NCBI RefSeq assembly: GCF_030161595.1
Contig: NZ_BSUM01000001.1
Coordinates: 3,534,001 to 3,598,000, forward strand
Direction: 5' to 3'
From: Litorihabitans aurantiacus
GTDB lineage: Bacteria; Actinomycetota; Actinomycetes; Actinomycetales; Beutenbergiaceae
DNA: 64,000 nucleotides
Shown: one piece after another, positions 27,347 to 36,767 of the stretch
How positions within the stretch are numbered: the stretch's first letter is position 1
Layout: each line of letters begins with the position of its first letter
Made by a program: the position numbers and the translations under genes
The notes under the pieces: model-generated
The model's database searches: none
The model's input: only the letters and a program-made list of their open reading frames with translations
Told to the model about the DNA's origin: nothing

Positions 27347-28348
27347 CTACTGCGTGTAGACGTCGTAGTGGTTGCCGTTCGTGCCCCGGTCGTAGACCTT
27401 GCCCTGGTGGCCGAAGGGCGTGTCGATGACCGAGCCGCGAGGGGAGTCGTTCGCCAGCACGATGTAGCCGTCGGCGTCGGCCACGTAGCCGTCCGCGTTC
27501 ACGTGCCGGCCGGGGATGCTCAGGCCCCCGCCCGGCAGCACCGCTTGCGAGTAGTACGTGAACCGGTAGCCGCCCCAGTTCACGACGCCGGCGCTCATGA
27601 ACTGGCGCAGCGTGTACAGCTTCACCGAGGTCGGCAGCTCGTTCGTCCCGACCTCCACGACCTCCGTCACGGGCGCGGTGACCTGCGTGGACAGCAGCGT
27701 GGCCCGCGCGACCTCGGTCTCGCCCGCGAGCGTGACCTCGCTCGTGGTGCGGGCGACGCCGTCGACACCCTCGGTGACCACCCGGGTCTCGCCGAGCGGC
27801 AGCTCGTCGGTCTCGCGCTGCTCGACGGCGTGCGGGACCGCCTCGTCCCGCGTCTCGTAGCGCGTGGTGCCGCGCTCGACGGTGACCACGGCACCCGCCT
27901 CGGGTGCCGCCGCGAGGTCGGCGGAGACGGTGTCGTCCCACCCGAGCTCGACCCCCGCCTCGGCGAGGGCGTCGGCGAGGGTGGGGGCCGCCGTCGTGAT
28001 CTCGCGCGTCCCGCCGTCCACCACGACGGCGAGGCTCACCCCGGGCGCGTCGCTCAGCGCCGCACGGGCCTGGCTGCGCGAGGCCGGGGTGACGTGCACG
28101 AGGTCGGTGGCGGCGAGGTCGAGGTTCACGAGGGGGACGTCGGCGCTCGCGACGTGGGTGGCCGTGTCGGCTGCCGCCACGGCCGGGGTGCGGCCCAGCT
28201 CGCTCACGACGACGGCGCCGGTCCCGCCCACGAGGACGGCCAGCACGCCCGCGCCCGCGACCGCGCGCAGCACGGGACGACGGCGGGGCACGTCCGGTGC
28301 GGCCGGCAGCGGTGTCACGGCGTCAGGCGTGGGGGAGGGCGAGGGCAT
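27347..28348 (-). CDS. G5-domain cell-wall protein with C-terminal Rpf2-like domain
   Basis: About 333 residues from ATG 28348 (MPSPSPTP); a GTG at 28374 is an alternative. Residues about 24-50 are an uncleaved membrane anchor (VLRAVAGAGVLAVLVGGTGAVVVSELG). Two ubiquitin-like DUF348-type segments follow (DGGTREITTAAPTLADALAE), then a G5 domain (TDELPLGETRVVTEGVDG ... VVEVGT). The last 90 residues (GGYRFTYYSQAVLPGGG ... GKVYDRGTNGNHYDVYTQ) resemble the small C-terminal domain found after G5 in actinobacterial Rpf-like proteins. No lysozyme-like Rpf domain is seen, so muralytic activity is not supported. It is exposed on the outer face of the membrane. Confidence 0.8.
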   Translation of the reverse strand: MPSPSPTPDAVTPLPAAPDVPRRRPVLRAVAGAGVLAVLVGGTGAVVVSELGRTPAVAAADTATHVASADVPLVNLDLAATDLVHVTPASRSQARAALSDAPGVSLAVVVDGGTREITTAAPTLADALAEAGVELGWDDTVSADLAAAPEAGAVVTVERGTTRYETRDEAVPHAVEQRETDELPLGETRVVTEGVDGVARTTSEVTLAGETEVARATLLSTQVTAPVTEVVEVGTNELPTSVKLYTLRQFMSAGVVNWGGYRFTYYSQAVLPGGGLSIPGRHVNADGYVADADGYIVLANDSPRGSVIDTPFGHQGKVYDRGTNGNHYDVYTQ

Positions 28349-28460
28349 GGTGGCGTCCGTCTCGGGAGGGGTCACCCGAACGGTAGCCGAGGCCGCGGGC
28401 CCGGGGCGAGGGCGCGTGAGGACGGCCACGCACGCCGTCGTTCGCTCCTCGGGGGCGACG

Positions 28461-28931
28461 TCAGTCCCGGAAGAACGGCAGCGCGGGGACGCGGAACTCC
28501 CGGCCGGCCCCGGCGCGGACGCCACCGACGATGCAGACGACGACGTGCGCCAGGCTGATCAGCAGCCACAGCGTCATGAGGATGCCGAGCGGGAAGAAGC
28601 CGTCGACGGGTCCCTCGCGCGTGGCGAGGAACAGCAGCACGAAGTGCCCCGCCACGAGCAGCACGGTCAGGAGCGCGTAGGTCAGTCCCCAGTTGGCGGC
28701 GTGCCGGCCGTTGACCGCGTCGACGCCGCCGTAGCGGCGCCGGCTCCGGCCGACCCCGGCCATCACGATCCCGGAACCCACCTGCGCGAGGAACGGGATC
28801 GGCACGAGCGCGAGGACGCCGAGCGCCCACGGGGCGCCGCTCGGCGGCGCGGGCGGCGGCTGCCACGAGGGCGGCGGGCCGTACGGCGAGGCGAACGGCT
28901 CGGCGGGACGGTCGGGGTCGTGGGGCGTCAC
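28461..28931 (-). CDS. DUF4870-type small membrane protein
   Basis: A 156-residue protein from GTG 28931 (VTPHDPDRPAEP). A proline-rich cytoplasmic head of about 40 residues precedes four hydrophobic segments, with GGVDAVNGRHAANWGLTY and the closing VCIVGGVRAGAGREFRVP, the DUF4870 pattern. Function is unknown for the family. It is divergent from the DUF418 gene and 112 bases downstream of it in the opposite direction; it precedes the G5 protein gene by about 110 bases on the same strand. Confidence 0.8.
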   Translation of the reverse strand: MTPHDPDRPAEPFASPYGPPPSWQPPPAPPSGAPWALGVLALVPIPFLAQVGSGIVMAGVGRSRRRYGGVDAVNGRHAANWGLTYALLTVLLVAGHFVLLFLATREGPVDGFFPLGILMTLWLLISLAHVVVCIVGGVRAGAGREFRVPALPFFRD

Positions 28932-29028
28932 GGCCACAGCCTGCCAGGCCGCGCGGGGCGGTGCGGTGTCAGGTCGCTGGGCGGTCCCCGGGCCCCACGC
29001 GCGGTCGAACCTCCCTAGGGTGGTGGCA

Positions 29029-30362
29029 ATGACGAGCGCGCAGCCACCGCAGACGCCCCCGATGCCGCGGATGCCACCGATGGCGACGCCGCCGGTCGCC
29101 CCGCCGGTCGCCGCCCCGGCCGCCGCACCCCCGACCGGGGCCGCAGGCCCGACCGCCATGACGGGCCGGAGCCTGGCACCCGACCTCGCCCGCGGCACGA
29201 TGCTGCTGCTGATCGTGCTGGCGAACATCCCCTGGTACCTGTACGCGGCCACGAAGCGCGACATCTCGGAGCACCCGGTCGACGGTTCCGTGATCGACCG
29301 CGTGGTCCAGACCGTGATGCTGGTGGCCGTCGACGCGCGCTCCTACCCGATGTTCGCCGCGCTGTTCGGCTACGGCATCTGGCAGCTCTACACGCGCCAG
29401 GCGGCGGCCGGCACCGAGCACCGCGCCGCCCGCCGACTCCTACGACGCCGGAACTGGTGGCTCGTGGCGTTCGGGGCGGTGCACGCCGTGCTGCTGTGGT
29501 CCGGCGACGTGCTGGGTGCCTACGGGCTGGCCGGCGTCATCCTCGTGGCCCTGTTCATCGACCGCGCGAGCGCCGTGCTCCGCATCTGGGCGATCGTGAT
29601 CGCCGGCCTGCTGACGGTGGTGTCGGCGCTGACGCTCGCCGTCTCGATCGCCCTCGCCGACACCGACCTCTTCGCGGCCGGTGGATCCGTCGAGGACCCC
29701 ATCGAGACCGGGGTCGCCGAACCCGGCTACCTCGCCTCGATCGTCGACCGCTCCCTCATGTGGGTGGTCGCCGTGCCCTCGCAGGTGTTCCTGTCCGGCG
29801 TCATCCCGGTCGTGATCCTGGTCGGCATCCTGGCGGCGCGCCACCGCGTGCTCGAGGAGCCCGAGCGGCACCTGCCGCTGCTGCGCCGCACGGCCGTGGT
29901 CGGGCTCGCGATCGGCTGGACGGGGGCGCCGCCACCGCCGCGCAGCACCTCGACCTGTGGGGTGTGCCCGAGACGGCGGACCTGGGCTTCGTGATGCTGC
30001 AGACGGTCACGGGCATGTGCGCGGGGCTCGGGTACGTCGCCCTGTTCGGCCTGCTCACCGTGCGCATCCAACGGAGGGGTCGCGCGCCCGGGCGGGTCGT
30101 GTGGGCGCTGCAGGCCGTCGGCAAGCGATCCCTGAGCTGCTACCTCGCGCAGTCCGTGCTCGTCGCGCCGCTGCTCAGCGCGTGGGGTCTGGGGCTCGGC
30201 GCGCACCTCGGGTCGGCGGGTGCGGCGGCGATCGCCGTCGCCGTCTGGCTCGTCATCCTCGTCGGCGCGTGCGCGCTCGAGCGCGCCGGTCGGCGCGGTC
30301 CGGCGGAGGTGCTGCTGCGTCGCCTGTCCTACCCCCGCGCCCGGGTGGGCGCTACCGCCTGA
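29029..30362 (+). CDS. DUF418-family membrane protein (one-base frameshift)
   Basis: About 444 residues after repair. From ATG 29029 a 45-residue Pro/Ala-rich head precedes SLAPDLARGTMLLLIVLANI, the usual first helix of DUF418/YeiB-like proteins, then some eight to ten membrane segments. The frame breaks at the G run 29922-29926, where one extra G restores GGAATAAQHLDLWG and the family's C-terminal DUF418 block (GKRSLSCYLAQSVLVAPLLS). As written the product would end 10-20 residues after the break at 29994. Related to acyltransferase-like membrane proteins; substrate unknown. Confidence 0.83.
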
Positions 30363-30374
30363 CGCGCGCCGTCG

Positions 30375-31766
30375 TCACCCCCGGGAGCGGCGCTCGCGCA
30401 CGTCCCACCAGTGGGCGACGACGGGCAGCGCCACCTCCTCGCCCGCGGCGATCCGCCCGAGGGCGAGCCGCCGCAGGCGCAGCAGCGAGAGCACCATCGC
30501 GCACGTCGAGAAGGTCGAGATGACCACGATCGCGCTCAGCGCCCAGCGGTAGTCCGTCGGCGACGGCGAGCCGTCCGGCGCCAGCACGTCCAGGATCAGC
30601 CCGACGACGACCGCGCCCACCATCGCCGCGGAGAACCCGCCGATGTTGACGAGGCCGGTCGCCGTCGAGATCCGGCGGCGCGGGTTGTAGTCGCGTGCCA
30701 GGTGGAAACCGACCTGCGAGGCGGGACCGCCGGCCGCCAGGACGAGGAACGCGAGGGTCACCGCCCACCGCGGCGGCCCGCCCGGCCAGGCCACCAGCGT
30801 CAGCAGGGCCGCGATGCCCGCGCTCGACGTGACGATCGCGATGGGCATGCGCCAGCCGCGGCGCCGCCCGGCGAGCGGTCCGATGAGGAAGCTGAAGGCG
30901 AGGGTGGCGACGATGAACAGCGACAGGGTGCCGGCGGCGGCGTCGGGGGTGTAGCCGAGCGCGTCGGTGAGGTACGGGAAGCCCCACACCATCGCGAGGA
31001 CGGTCCCGCCCGCCATCGTCGCCTGGTGCGTCCAGAACCCCACCTGGGTGCCGCGGCCGAGCTCGGTGCCGCGCCACGCGGAGCGCACGTCGTCGACCAC
31101 GCCGGCGAAGCGGCGCGGCCGGTGGTGCGCGACGTCGTCGGCCACCTCGGCGCGGTGCGCCTCCGCGCTGCGGAACGGCGCGGTGACGGCCGGGCGCAGC
31201 AGCAGCACCGTCGCGGCGAGCGAGGTCAGGCCGGTGAGGAGGAACGTCCGCACCCAGCCGAGCTCGCCCAGGGCCCAGGTCAGGGGCACGGTCGCCACGA
31301 GGTTGCCGGCCATCCCGAACAGGCCGGTCCACATCGTCAGGACGGCGTAGCGCCGCTGCGGGAACCACTCCGCGACCAGCCGCAGGCACGAGAGGTAGAC
31401 GGCGGAGTCCCCGAGGCCGAGCAGCGCCCTCGCCCCGAGCGCGAGGCCGTAGGAGTCGGCGAAGGCGAACGCGACCTGACCGCTCGCCATCACCAGAGCG
31501 GCGACGAGCAGCACGCGGCGCGGGCCGAGGCGGTCGATGAGCAGGCCGGCCGGCACCTGCATCGCGGCGTAGATGCCGAGCTGGACGGTGACGAACGTGC
31601 CGAGCTGCGCCGCGGAGATGTCCAGGCGCTCGACGGCGGCCGGTCCGGCCACCCCGAGCGAGGAGCGGTGCAGGAGGGCGAGGAAGTACACCGAGCAGCC
31701 AGCGAGCCAGACGGCCCACGGGTTGCGCCGCGCGGCGTCGTCGATCCGGCGGACCAGCGACGTCAT
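30375..31766 (-). CDS. Major facilitator superfamily transporter
   Basis: A 463-residue protein with twelve predicted membrane helices. The first helix contains WAVWLAGCSVYFLALLHRSS; the A-motif-like loop between helices 2 and 3 is LLIDRLGPRRVLL, and RALLGLGDSAVYLSCLRLVAEWF is typical of the NNP/phthalate/hexuronate (ACS-like) MFS branch. The long central loop (about 200-225) is charged. The substrate cannot be inferred from sequence or neighbours. It converges with DUF418 (12 bases apart) and follows the DUF4878-like membrane protein by 46 bases on the same strand. Confidence 0.9.
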   Translation of the reverse strand: MTSLVRRIDDAARRNPWAVWLAGCSVYFLALLHRSSLGVAGPAAVERLDISAAQLGTFVTVQLGIYAAMQVPAGLLIDRLGPRRVLLVAALVMASGQVAFAFADSYGLALGARALLGLGDSAVYLSCLRLVAEWFPQRRYAVLTMWTGLFGMAGNLVATVPLTWALGELGWVRTFLLTGLTSLAATVLLLRPAVTAPFRSAEAHRAEVADDVAHHRPRRFAGVVDDVRSAWRGTELGRGTQVGFWTHQATMAGGTVLAMVWGFPYLTDALGYTPDAAAGTLSLFIVATLAFSFLIGPLAGRRRGWRMPIAIVTSSAGIAALLTLVAWPGGPPRWAVTLAFLVLAAGGPASQVGFHLARDYNPRRRISTATGLVNIGGFSAAMVGAVVVGLILDVLAPDGSPSPTDYRWALSAIVVISTFSTCAMVLSLLRLRRLALGRIAAGEEVALPVVAHWWDVRERRSRG

Positions 31767-31812
31767 CGTGCCCCCACCCCCGCCGGGGGCGCGGCGGGGG
31801 TGCTCGGGTGCG

Positions 31813-33401
31813 TCAGTTCCAGACGACGGTCCTCGGTTCCGTGGAGAAGTCGACGGTCGGGGCGCCGAGGCTCGGGCCGAACAGGACGTCGCACGTCCCG
31901 ACCTGGCCGTCCTTCGTGCACTCGGCGGTCGTCGAGACCCCGCCGATCGAGCGGCCGCGCACGAAGTTCGGGTTGTCGTAGCCGGCCGTGGGGTCGAGGT
32001 CGCCGATCCGCAGCTCGGCGTCGCCCGAGAGCGTGCGGGTCAGGGTGCCGTCGGTGAGCTGGGTGCCGTCGCTGAGGGTGGCCGGGACCGCCAGGCCGCA
32101 CCCGGCCTCGAGCGTGGTCGAGGCGAGGCACTCGTCGACGGCGGCGCGCACCGACTCGTGGAAGGCCGCGACGGACTCCTCGGTCAGGTCCACGGTGAGA
32201 CCGCTGAAGGATGCGGACTCGAACCGCTCGGTGATCGCGGCCTGCGTCTCGCCGGTGATGCCGAAGACGGTCGAGGTCGTGGCGATCTCGTAGGTGCCGA
32301 TGAAGGCGTCGTAGTCCTCGCCCGCGGTCACGGGCACGCCGTTCACGGTGACGTCGACGCCGGAGACGCTGCCGGGCACGTACACCGACCCGCCCGCCGA
32401 GGTGAGGGTGTAGGCGCCGTCGCCGTCGCCCGTGAGTCGCACGGTCGTGCTGACGGGGGTGTCGCCGAGCTGGTAGGCGACCTCCACCTCCACGCCGTAG
32501 GGGTTGTCGTCCGTCGGCGGGGTCACGACGATGTCGGTGATCGGCGCGATCGCGGCCGACGCGGCGAGCACCTCGTCGGTCAGCAGGGTCTCGTCGAGGC
32601 CGGTGGAGGAGTCGACGAGATCGAGGGCCGTCTGGGCGTCGCCCGCGGCGATGGCGTCGAGGAAGGTCTGGACGATCTCCTCGGGGACGTCACCCGCGGC
32701 CTCGGCCTCCGTGCCCGTGCCGGTCGAGGTCGGCTCGGCGTCGTCGTCGTCCGAGCCTCCGCCGAGCACGAGGAGCAGAGAGACCACGACGATCAGCGCC
32801 ACGACCCCGACGACGATGCCGATGATCGCCGCGAGCGGGAGCTTCCGGGAGCCGCCGGACCCGCCGGGGCCGTTCGGGCCACCGGGGCCGCCGGGTCCGC
32901 CGAAGGGCAAGGTCCGGTACGGCTGGGCCGGGTCCCCGCCCGGCTGCGCAGCGCCGTAGGCGGGCTGGCCGTACTGCTGGGTGGCGGGCTGCTGGTCGTA
33001 GGTCGGCTGACCGCCGTACTGACCCGCCTGCGGCTGGGATCCGTACTGACCGGGCTGCGACTGGCCGTACTGCTGGCCCCCGTGCTGCTGACCGCCGTAC
33101 TGCTGACCGCCCTGCGCCTGGCCCCACTGCTCACCGCCGGGCCGGGCCTGGCCGGAGGGCTGACCGTGCTGCGGTGCGGAGCCCTGCGACCAGCCACCCT
33201 GGTCGGCCGGGGCACCCCACGACCCCGCCGGAGCCGCGGGTGGTGTCGCGCCCGACGATCCCGCGGGCGCACCCCACCCGTCGTAGGCGGTGCCGGGACC
33301 CTGCGATCCGCCATCGGTCCCGGGTGCCGGGGTCGCGCCGGACGCGGGGTCGTGCTGCGCGTCGTCGTTCGGGGGTGCGGCGTGCGGCCGTCGTTGCTCA
33401 T
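31813..33401 (-). CDS. Membrane-anchored protein with Q/G/Y-rich cytoplasmic tail (one-base frameshift)
   Basis: About 529 residues after repair, from ATG 33401 (MSNDGRTPHP). Residues about 10-180 are disordered, first acidic/Ala/Pro-rich, then QQYGGQ and QPYG-type repeats. A single membrane helix follows (LPLAAIIGIVVGVVALIVVV), then an acidic stretch (GGGSDDDDAEP) and a large extracellular part starting with a DUF4878-like module (VQTFLDAIAAGDAQTALDLV). One C is missing in the run at 33371-33375, just after the start, so a gene caller would begin near a TTG at 32910. The low-complexity tail resembles those of actinobacterial division/phosphorylation substrates. Function unknown. Confidence 0.78.
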
Positions 33402-33512
33402 GTCTGGTCCCTGGTCGAGGTGTGGTCCGAGGCTATCGGTCGCCAACCCGGGACGGGTGAGCTGTCCGGTCCCCGGGTCCGCCGGTGTCCCGACGGTGCG
33501 CCGCGCCGGTGC

Positions 33513-34859
33513 TCAGCGCGCCCCCGCCACCACCGCCCGCGCCACCGGCGTGCTCGCCGCGGCCCCCAGCAGCACCAGCCCGGCGGCCGCCGCCACGCTC
33601 AGGACGTACCGCACGAGCACGGTCGGGTCCGCGAACGTCCCCACCCCCACCAGCGGCCCGAGGATCAGCAGCATCGACCCGGCGGCCGTCCCGGTCGCGA
33701 CCAGCAGCGGCACGAGCGTCTCGCGGAACCGCGCGGCGTCGAGCGTGCGGGCGTCGGTCCCCACGAGCGCGAGGTCGCGGTACGTGCGCCGCTGGTCGAT
33801 GACCCGCCCGGCCTGCAGCACCCCGGTCGAGACGGCGGCGAGCAGGCCCGCGATCGCGAGCGTGAGGAGGCCGCCGGTCCCGACGTCGTGCGCCAGCGCG
33901 TCCGCCGCCGGATCGCCCCCGTCGGTGGGCGTCAGCAGCGCCGCGACGGCCGTGATCCCCGCGATGAACGTCGCGAGCGCGACGCCGCCGACGCTGCGCC
34001 ACGCGGTCCGGGGGTCGTCCGCGATCCGCCGCCCCGCCAGGAGCGTCGCGGCGCTGCGGGCGCGCGCCGCCGTCACCCGCCCGACGAGGCCGAGCACGAA
34101 CGGACCCACGAGGTTCAGCGTCGCCATGCCGCCGGCCACGAGGAGCATCGTGACGGCGATCCCGACGGCGGCCGGCGCCCCCGCCAGCGCCGAGCTCACC
34201 GATGCCGCACCGACGGCGGCGAGGACGAGGGCGATCAGCCGGGCGGCGCGCATCCCCGGCGGGGTGGTGCGCGCGGCCACCCCGAGCGGCGAGATCGCGA
34301 CGCGCCCGAGGCTCGAGGTCGCCGAGGCGAGTGCGACGAGGACGACGGCGACGATCGCCGCGGCCAGCCCGGGCACCCCCACCCACAGCTCGCCCACCTC
34401 GAACGCGCGGCCCTGGAACCGCAGGCGGGCGACGAGCGGCAGCAGCGCGAGGTAGCCCGCGACCCCCGCCAGCGCACCGGTCAGCGCCTGGACGGCCGCG
34501 TCCAGCACCGTCAGCGTGGCGACCCGCCCGGTGCTCGCACCGACGAGGCGCAGGGTGGCCAGGCGGGCGTCGCGCCGCGCGACCGCCAGTCGTGCCGCGG
34601 CGCCGCCGAGGGTCGACAGCGGCACGAGCAGCAGCAGGGTGGCGAACGCGGCGAGCACGACGTAGGCACCGCTCTCGTCCCCGCCCGTGCCGGTCAGCTG
34701 CCGCTGCACGAACGCGGTCAGGCCGCCGACGACGACGAGCGCGACCGCCGTCGTCACGCCGAACGCGACGACGGCGAGCGCGCTGGTCAGGCGCGCGGGG
34801 TCGCGCGGGCCCGACGCCGTCCGCCGGCGCAGGAGGAGCCAGAGCCGCAGCGTGGTCAC
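33513..34859 (-). CDS. FtsX-like ABC transporter permease
   Basis: A 448-residue membrane protein from GTG 34859, overlapping the ATPase stop by four bases. Helices are grouped 1 + 3 + 1 + 3: VTTLRLWLLLRRR and a first helix, then two FtsX/MacB core blocks (LAAFATLLLLVPLSTLGGAAARLAVARRDARLATLRLVGAS and a second YRDLALVGTDARTLDAARFRETLVPLL). Both blocks keep the R-x-AxLRxxG-like pattern of FtsX domains. Together with the upstream ATPase it forms an export or mechanotransmission ABC system of the MacB/LolCDE type. Confidence 0.88.
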   Translation of the reverse strand: MTTLRLWLLLRRRTASGPRDPARLTSALAVVAFGVTTAVALVVVGGLTAFVQRQLTGTGGDESGAYVVLAAFATLLLLVPLSTLGGAAARLAVARRDARLATLRLVGASTGRVATLTVLDAAVQALTGALAGVAGYLALLPLVARLRFQGRAFEVGELWVGVPGLAAAIVAVVLVALASATSSLGRVAISPLGVAARTTPPGMRAARLIALVLAAVGAASVSSALAGAPAAVGIAVTMLLVAGGMATLNLVGPFVLGLVGRVTAARARSAATLLAGRRIADDPRTAWRSVGGVALATFIAGITAVAALLTPTDGGDPAADALAHDVGTGGLLTLAIAGLLAAVSTGVLQAGRVIDQRRTYRDLALVGTDARTLDAARFRETLVPLLVATGTAAGSMLLILGPLVGVGTFADPTVLVRYVLSVAAAAGLVLLGAAASTPVARAVVAGAR

Positions 34860-35557
34860 GACGCCACCTGAGCGAGCTCGCGCACGATGCGGCCGTCGCG
34901 CATCTCCACCGTGCGGCTGCACCACCGCGCCACCTCGGGGTCGTGGGTCACGACGACGAGCGCCGCACCCTGGGCGCGCGCCGCCGTCGTGAGCGCCCGC
35001 ATGACCTCCCAGCCGGTGCCGCGGTCGAGCGCGCCGGTCGGCTCGTCGGCGAAGATCACGCCGGGAGCCCCCACCAGCGCCCGCGCGATCGCGACGCGCT
35101 GCGCCTGGCCGCCGGACAGCTCACCCGGGCGGCGCGCCTCCATCCCCGCCAGCCCGAGGTGCGTGAGCCACTGGCGGGCGCGACCGACCGCCTCGGAGCG
35201 GCTGCGGCCCGCGAGCAGCAGCGGGAGCGCCACGTTCTCCTGCGCGGGGAGCTCCGGGAGCAGCTGTCCCTGCTGGAAGACGAAGCCGAACGCGGTGCGG
35301 CGCAGCGCCGTGCGCTCGCGGTCGCGCATCGTGCTGAGCGGGCGGCCGTCCCAGACGACCTCGCCCGACGTCGGCGCGAGGACGCCGGCCAGCAGGTGGA
35401 GCAGCGTGGTCTTGCCGGATCCGGAGGGGCCGGTGACGGCGAGCGACGACCCGGCCGCGAGCGTCAGGTCGACGCCCGCGAGGGCGGTGGTGGTGGACTC
35501 GCGCGTGCCGTAGGTCCGGTGCAGGGCGCGCGCCTCGAGCGTGCGTGGAGTGGTCAT
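34856..35557 (-). CDS. ABC transporter ATP-binding protein (MacB/LolD type)
   Basis: A 233-residue ATPase with Walker A GPSGSGKTT, Q-loop FVFQQGQLLPELPAQENVALP, signature LSGGQAQR, Walker B GVIFADEPTGALD and switch VVVTHDPEV. The LPELTxxENVxLP-like segment places it in the LolD/MacB group, which works with FtsX-type permeases, as encoded next. ATG at 35557. No periplasmic adaptor gene is adjacent, as is normal for actinobacteria. Substrate unknown; antimicrobial peptide or lipoprotein-type export is possible. Confidence 0.92.
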   Translation of the reverse strand: MTTPRTLEARALHRTYGTRESTTTALAGVDLTLAAGSSLAVTGPSGSGKTTLLHLLAGVLAPTSGEVVWDGRPLSTMRDRERTALRRTAFGFVFQQGQLLPELPAQENVALPLLLAGRSRSEAVGRARQWLTHLGLAGMEARRPGELSGGQAQRVAIARALVGAPGVIFADEPTGALDRGTGWEVMRALTTAARAQGAALVVVTHDPEVARWCSRTVEMRDGRIVRELAQVAS

Positions 35558-35666
35558 GCCTCGAGCCTGCGCGCCCGGGGGCCCCGCCGCGTCGGGCCAC
35601 GGTCGGCGTCCCGCGCGACGGCGTGCGCCCGCGGACGGGCGGGCCCCTCCTCCCGGGGTCGGACCC

Positions 35667-36224
35667 TCAGCGACGGCGGGAGAACGTGGCGGTGTAGTAG
35701 GTCTGCACGTCGACCTCGTCGGCGGTGAGGTCGCTCACGCGCCGCGCCCGCCGGAACAGGTGGTCGGCGAAGTGGTGCGAGAGGTCGTTGAACCGGGACA
35801 CGTCGTACCCGACCGTGACGCGTCCGTCCGCGAGCATGTCGATGAGTGCGTCGAGCATGTCGACGAACGCGGTCGTCCGACGTTCCGACGGGTGCGCGAG
35901 GGTGTACCCGACGTACCAGAGAGCGTTCCTCGCGAGCGCCTCGGGATGCTTGGCACGGTAGTAGTCCGGGCTGATCCACGGGACGGCCGAGACGTCCGTG
36001 GCGATCGTGGTCATGGCGACGGCGCGCCCCTCGTCGTCCCGCGCGAGGAGCTTGAGGATGCGGTCGTCGCCCATCTCCTCGGCGAACTCGTCCCGGGTGA
36101 GGAGGTGGCGAGCCGCCGCCCGCGTCGCCATCGGCGCGAACGCTGCCTCGTACACGGGCCACCACGCCTCGACGTCGTCGGGCCCGAGGTGTCGGACGGT
36201 GCTGACGGCGGTGCGGCCCGTCAC
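35667..36224 (-). CDS. GNAT-like acetyltransferase coupled to arginine decarboxylase
   Basis: A 185-residue protein from GTG 36224 that overlaps the decarboxylase stop by four bases. The N-terminal half has a GNAT-like layout (VRHLGPDDVEAWWPVYEAAF, then LARDDEGRAVAMTTIATDV). The C-terminal half (ALWYVGYTLAHPSERR ... FVDMLDALIDMLADGRVTVGYDVSRFNDLS) fits beta-4/helix-3 but I see no clear acetyl-CoA R/QxxGxG loop, so the assignment is tentative. Strict coupling to the agmatine-forming enzyme suggests a substrate derived from arginine or agmatine; this is inference. Confidence 0.6.
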   Translation of the reverse strand: MTGRTAVSTVRHLGPDDVEAWWPVYEAAFAPMATRAAARHLLTRDEFAEEMGDDRILKLLARDDEGRAVAMTTIATDVSAVPWISPDYYRAKHPEALARNALWYVGYTLAHPSERRTTAFVDMLDALIDMLADGRVTVGYDVSRFNDLSHHFADHLFRRARRVSDLTADEVDVQTYYTATFSRRR

Positions 36225-36733
36225 GACCAGCCCTGCGCACGGTAGGTGGCCACCACCAGGGCGCAGACCGGCTCGGTCTCGCAGACGGCGCTGGTCATCA
36301 GCGTGCCCGCCGGGTGGTAGCCGCCCCCGCGCCCGACGATCAGGTCGTCGAGGCTGGACTGCAGGTCGCGCTCCACCTGCTCGCGCGAGGGGCCCTCGTG
36401 CTCGACGAAGAGGCCCCCGCCCGAACCGTCGTCCGCCAGTGCCCAGGCCACACCGGCCCAGGCCTCGTGGGAGGGCAGCTCGGCGTGGGCCTCCGCGTAC
36501 ACGCAGAAGAGGAGGTCGCCGTGGTCCCCGACGATCTGGTCGGTCCCCGCGACGGTCTCCACGAGCGAGTTCGGGGGGATGACCGAGCTGAGCCGCACCA
36601 GGTTGAAGTCAGCGACACCCGCCTCGCGCAGCGCGGCGTCGAAGGCCGACAGCGGCGTCCGACCCGACCCTGCACCGGCGCTCACACGGATCACAGGGAA
36701 AGGTGAAGGTGTCGTCAAATCTTCGTTCGGCAC
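36221..36733 (-). CDS. Pyruvoyl-dependent arginine decarboxylase
   Basis: A 170-residue proenzyme from GTG 36733 (VPNEDLTTPSPFPVIRVSAGAG). It shows the family's self-cleavage region LVRLSSVIPPNS, where cleavage between the two serines (known for the archaeal enzyme) makes the pyruvoyl group on the new alpha chain. Length, the GSGRTPLSAFDAALREAG opening and the end region (PAGTLMTSAVCETE, VCALVVATYRAQGW) agree with PvlArgDC. It converts arginine to agmatine and CO2. It starts 34 bases after the histidine-kinase stop and is coupled to the acetyltransferase-like gene. Confidence 0.9.
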   Translation of the reverse strand: MPNEDLTTPSPFPVIRVSAGAGSGRTPLSAFDAALREAGVADFNLVRLSSVIPPNSLVETVAGTDQIVGDHGDLLFCVYAEAHAELPSHEAWAGVAWALADDGSGGGLFVEHEGPSREQVERDLQSSLDDLIVGRGGGYHPAGTLMTSAVCETEPVCALVVATYRAQGWS

Positions 36734-36767
36734 CCTGCGATCGTAGGGCCCGCCGGGAGGTGGGCCG

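Noticed and set aside
27347-28348. Resuscitation-promoting factor (Rpf)
   Set aside because: DUF348 and G5 parts are present, but the lysozyme-like Rpf catalytic domain is not.
31573-34455. 960-residue plus-strand frame over the membrane-protein and FtsX genes
   Set aside because: Crosses three supported minus-strand genes, and its composition is of antisense type.
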